From Nocardia neocaledoniensis (GTDB lineage Bacteria > Actinomycetota > Actinomycetes > Mycobacteriales > Mycobacteriaceae), in assembly GCF_003182135.1 (NCBI RefSeq), contig NZ_QGTL01000005.1, forward strand, positions 1 to 64,000: 64,000 nucleotides of DNA, written 5' to 3'. Shown here one piece after another: positions 61,082 to 64,000 of the stretch. A program made the translations under genes and the position numbers. Every line of letters begins with the position of its first letter. Positions within the stretch are counted from its first letter, which is position 1. The notes beneath the pieces are model-generated. The model did not search any database, had not been told where the DNA came from, and saw only the letters and a program-made list of their open reading frames with translations.

Positions 61082-61962
61082 GCGCCGAGGACACCCTGAT
61101 CACCGACCGCGAAGCGGCCGTCACCGCGGAGGTCCTCGACAGTTTCGCCGCCACCCCCGACCCGCGCCTGCGCGAGGTGATGACCAGCCTCGTCCGGCAC
61201 CTGCACGCCTTCGCCCGCGAGGTCCGGCTCACCGACGCCGAATGGACGGCGGCGATCGAATTCCTCACCCGCGCAGGCCATATCACCGATAGCAGGCGTC
61301 AGGAGTTCATCCTGCTCTCCGACGTGCTCGGTCTGTCCATGCTCACGGTCGCGATCAACGAACCCGACGCACCCGGCGCCACCGAATCCACCGTCTTCGG
61401 GCCGTTCTTCGTCGACGACGCCCCCGAGATCCCGCTCGGCGGCGATATCGCCCAGGGTGCATCAGGGGTGCCCTGTCACGTGTCGGGTGAGGTGCGCTCG
61501 GTGACCGGCGAACCGATCCCCGGCGCGCGGATCGAGGTGTGGGAGGCCGACGACGACGGCTTCTACGACGTCCAGTACCCGGACGGGCGTACCGCCGGGC
61601 GCGGCAGGCTACGTTCGGGCACCGACGGCGAATACCGATTCTGGTCGGTACTGCCCGCCCCGTATCCGATCCCGCACGACGGCCCGGTGGGCGATCTGCT
61701 CGCCGCCACCGGCCGGGGCCCCATGCGGCCCGCGCACCTGCACTTCCTGGTGACCGCGCCCGGCTTCCGGACGCTGATCACCCACATCTTCCTCGCCGAG
61801 GATCCCTACCTGACCTCGGACGCGGTGTTCGGCGTCAAGGACGACCTCGTGGTCGAGGTGTCCTGGCACCACGACACCCCAGCCCCGGACGGCTCCCACC
61901 CCGAAGGCGACTGGACCAGCATCGCCTTCGACCTCGTCCTCCCCCCATCGGACGAGCACTAG
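61078..61962 (+). CDS. Hydroxyquinol 1,2-dioxygenase (intradiol)
   Basis: 294 aa. The non-heme Fe(III) ligands are Tyr163 (GFYDVQYP), Tyr196 (LPAPYPIPHDGPVG), His220 and His222 (RPAHLHFLV). The N-terminal helical linker (about 1-100) and the motif PAPYPIPHDGPVG are features of hydroxyquinol and chlorocatechol dioxygenases. It opens hydroxyquinol to maleylacetate. The neighbouring maleylacetate reductase supports this over catechol 1,2-dioxygenase. Confidence 0.93.
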   Translation: MSAEDTLITDREAAVTAEVLDSFAATPDPRLREVMTSLVRHLHAFAREVRLTDAEWTAAIEFLTRAGHITDSRRQEFILLSDVLGLSMLTVAINEPDAPGATESTVFGPFFVDDAPEIPLGGDIAQGASGVPCHVSGEVRSVTGEPIPGARIEVWEADDDGFYDVQYPDGRTAGRGRLRSGTDGEYRFWSVLPAPYPIPHDGPVGDLLAATGRGPMRPAHLHFLVTAPGFRTLITHIFLAEDPYLTSDAVFGVKDDLVVEVSWHHDTPAPDGSHPEGDWTSIAFDLVLPPSDEH

Positions 61963-62157
61963 CCGCTTATCCGCGGCATTCTTCCGGACGGTATCCGCCC
62001 GGACTTCAACGACCGCGCCACTCGTGGCCCGGATCGAACGGACCAGCCCGCGCTCCGGGCCGCTCCACTCCCAGCTCGGCGACGCTCGTCGCCGCAGCGA
62101 TTCGAAGATCACCGCTGCCCGGGCGCGCCCCCAGCAGCTCACACTGGAGGTACGACG

Positions 62158-63396
62158 ATGCGACGTACACGTTGGATCGTGCTCGGCGGGTGTTTTCTCG
62201 CCTACCTGTTCGATGCCCTGGAAATCGTCCTGCTGTCGATGGGTCTGCCCGCCATCCGCACGGACATGGGCCTGACGGTCACCCAGGGCGGTCTGCTCGC
62301 CACCGCGACCCTGGTCGGTATCGGTGTCAGCAGCGTCTTGGGCGGCTACGTCGCCGACAACTTCGGCCGCAAGAAGGCTCTGCTCGCGTCCTTGGCGACC
62401 TTCGGAGCGTTCACCGCCGCCATCGCGGTGGTTCCGAACTTCGAAGTCTTTCTGCTGCTGCGGTTCTTGGCCGGCATCGGCCTGGGCGCGGTGTGGAGCG
62501 TGGTCTCGGCCTATGTGGTCGAGACCTTTCCCGAGCAGCAGCGAGGTCGGGCCGCTGCCTTCGTGATCAGCGCGTTTCCCGCCGGCGGAGCCATGGCCGC
62601 CACCATATCCGGATGGTTCCTGCCCGACTGGCGGCTGATGTTCCTGGTCGCCGGCGTCGCGGTCGTGCTGCCGATCGCCATCGTGGCGATCTTCTTCTCC
62701 GAGTCGGCCACCTGGGCCGAGCAGAAGGCTCACAGCACCGACGAGGTTGTCTCCGTGCGTGACGTGCTGGGCTCCTCGCTGCGCCGACGCACCCTGCTGG
62801 GCACGCTCATGGCGGCGCTGGCGCTGTTCGGCTACTGGGGCGCGATGACGTGGCTGCCCACCTACCTCACCACCGAACGCGGGCTCGACAAGGGATCGGT
62901 CGCGCTGTTCGTCACCATCGTCAACCTCGGAATGTTCGCCGGCTACAACGGGTTCGGCTTCCTCGCCGACCGCATCGGCCGCCACCGCACCATCGTGATC
63001 ACCCTGTTCGGTGTCGCGGCGACACTGCCGATCTACGCGCTGACCACCGACCTGACCGCGCTGCTGTGGCTGGGCCCCTGCTTCGGCGCCTTCACCGCCT
63101 TCTTCGGCCTGTTCGGTTCCTACCTCGGCGAACTGTTCCCCACCCGTGCCCGCGCCACCGGCGCCGGATTCTGCTTCAACGTCGGCCGCGGCGTCTCGGC
63201 GCTGGCACCGTTCATCCTGGCCGGCCTCGCCGCCAGTATCGGCTTCCAGGGTGGGCTGGTCCTCTGCGCGGGATTCTTCGCCTTGGCCGCGGTCGTGGCG
63301 CTGCTGCTGCCCCGCACCGAAGACGTCACGGTGACCGACGACGCCCCAGCGGCACCAGTCATCGATCCCCGCGACGGAGCCACCGCCAAGGCATGA
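62158..63396 (+). CDS. MFS transporter, aromatic acid:H+ symporter type
   Basis: 412 aa with 12 expected membrane helices. The N-terminal DALEIVLLSMGLPAIRTDMG and GYVADNFGRKKAL (motif A, D-x-x-GR-R/K) are MFS signatures of the AAHS group. It probably imports the aromatic precursor of hydroxyquinol, such as a resorcylate or hydroxybenzoate. It is 195 nt downstream of the dioxygenase, with a good GGAGG before the start. Confidence 0.87.
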   Translation: MRRTRWIVLGGCFLAYLFDALEIVLLSMGLPAIRTDMGLTVTQGGLLATATLVGIGVSSVLGGYVADNFGRKKALLASLATFGAFTAAIAVVPNFEVFLLLRFLAGIGLGAVWSVVSAYVVETFPEQQRGRAAAFVISAFPAGGAMAATISGWFLPDWRLMFLVAGVAVVLPIAIVAIFFSESATWAEQKAHSTDEVVSVRDVLGSSLRRRTLLGTLMAALALFGYWGAMTWLPTYLTTERGLDKGSVALFVTIVNLGMFAGYNGFGFLADRIGRHRTIVITLFGVAATLPIYALTTDLTALLWLGPCFGAFTAFFGLFGSYLGELFPTRARATGAGFCFNVGRGVSALAPFILAGLAASIGFQGGLVLCAGFFALAAVVALLLPRTEDVTVTDDAPAAPVIDPRDGATAKA

Positions 63397-63402
63397 CGCG
63401 CC

Positions 63403-63439
63403 AGGTCCGGGCCGGTCGGCAGCCCGCCGGCCCGGACCT
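63403..63439. terminator. GC-rich hairpin between transporter and alcohol dehydrogenase
   Basis: AGGTCCGGGCCGG (63403-63415) pairs perfectly with 63427-63439 across an 11-nt loop. It could end the hydroxyquinol operon or attenuate read-through. Confidence 0.6.
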
Positions 63440-63480
63440 GCACTCGAGTACGAGACATCCAGACGACGAAAGACACCGCT

Positions 63481-64000
63481 GTGCCATCGACAATGCGAGC
63501 CGCCCTCTATCACGGTCCCCGCGACATCCGGATCGAGGAGGTCGCCATCCCTACGCTCAGCCCGGGTGAAGTGCTGGTGAAGGTCCTGCGGTCGGGGATC
63601 TGCGGCACCGATGCCGGCGAATGGGTCGCCGGGCCCAAGGTCTTTCCCGTGCACCACCGCCATCCACACAGTGGCCACCTCGGGCCACTCATCCCCGGGC
63701 ACGAATTCGTCGGCGAAATCGTGAAGTCCCACCCAGAGGCCATGCTCCTGCCCGGCACCCTCGTCGCCAGCGGGGCAGGGATCTGGTGTGGCGAATGCCG
63801 TCGTTGCCGCGAAGGCCGCGCCAACAAATGCTTGCGATACCGCACCCTCGGGCTCAACGTCCACGGCGGGATGGCCGAATACGTTGCCGTTCCCTGCGCG
63901 ACACTGCGCGCGCTGCCGACCGGACTGGATACCGACCATGCCGCGCTCGCCCAGCCCCTGGCCGTCGGCATCCACGCCGCGCGCCGCGCCGGCGCGGTCA
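63481..64000 (+). CDS. Zinc-dependent alcohol dehydrogenase (partial, cut by window edge)
   Basis: First 173 residues of a medium-chain dehydrogenase, GTG start at 63481 (ATG at 63493 is the alternative). Catalytic zinc positions: SGICGTDAGEW (Cys) and PGHEFVGEIV (His/Glu). Structural zinc: CGECRRCREGRANKC. It resembles threonine/sorbitol dehydrogenases. It is probably the next gene of the catabolic cluster. Confidence 0.85.
   Translation, partial: MPSTMRAALYHGPRDIRIEEVAIPTLSPGEVLVKVLRSGICGTDAGEWVAGPKVFPVHHRHPHSGHLGPLIPGHEFVGEIVKSHPEAMLLPGTLVASGAGIWCGECRRCREGRANKCLRYRTLGLNVHGGMAEYVAVPCATLRALPTGLDTDHAALAQPLAVGIHAARRAGAV

Noticed and set aside
61609..63975. 788-aa minus-strand frame opposite the dioxygenase and transporter
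   Set aside because: Shadow frame of high-GC genes with low-complexity composition.

Overview
The window is high-GC DNA from an actinomycete. Frequent GTG starts, 4-nt start/stop overlaps, many TetR/IclR/MarR-type regulators, an F420 (deazaflavin)-type oxidoreductase, a SARP/AfsR-type regulator and mycolata-style fatty-acid genes point to a Nocardia/Rhodococcus-like organism. The genus is inferred from gene content only.

Layout. (1) 0.1-5.5 kb: a ferredoxin/flavin reductase with an AurF-like diiron oxygenase, a PucR regulator, a secreted serine hydrolase and a TetR regulator. (2) 5.7-28.2 kb: a defence island built around one complete type I-E CRISPR-Cas operon (cas3-cas8e-cas11-cas7-cas5-cas6e-cas1-cas2, 16.8-25.7 kb) with three same-strand arrays of 47, 27 and 36 repeats. 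Each array has a related leader on its left. Between arrays 1 and 2 lies a 5.4-kb insert with a lower-GC, translationally coupled pair: a membrane-anchored NACHT-type ATPase with a C-terminal winged helix, and a membrane protein ending in a Uma2-like nuclease fold. Remnants of AraC and IS3-family genes follow. The island's right edge carries the 3' part of a tRNA (best match tRNA-Pro) and a terminator, as expected for integration at a tRNA. (3) 28.7-37.4 kb: acyl-CoA ligase, aldehyde dehydrogenase, MpaB/Lcp-like oxygenase and TetR, then a thiolase and a FadB-type multifunctional enzyme. Together these could carry an oxygenase-derived aldehyde through acid and acyl-CoA into beta-oxidation. (4) 37.6-46.7 kb: small regulatory modules (alpha/beta hydrolase with MerR, DUF1772-like membrane protein with MarR, HxlR), a broken lipoprotein hydrolase, a 1061-aa SARP regulator divergent from an SDR/F420-type oxidoreductase/YciI operon, and a DHFR-like reductase. 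(5) 46.7-53.8 kb: a TetR plus clan GH-A glycosidase operon, IS5-family remnants flanking a HIT hydrolase, and two divergent paralogues of an unrecognised family (one cytosolic, one Tat-exported) with matching palindromes in their promoters. (6) 53.8-64 kb: hydroxyquinol/3-oxoadipate catabolism: CoA-transferase subunits, IclR regulator, thiolase, XRE-cupin regulator, dehydrogenase, NTF2-like protein, maleylacetate reductase, hydroxyquinol 1,2-dioxygenase, an aromatic-acid-type MFS transporter and a zinc alcohol dehydrogenase cut by the window edge.

For follow-up, the strongest items are the NACHT/Uma2-like gene pair, and two spacers in different arrays that differ at seven positions, all of them third codon positions of one shared peptide reading. 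The second pattern suggests independent acquisition from diverged homologues of one invader gene.
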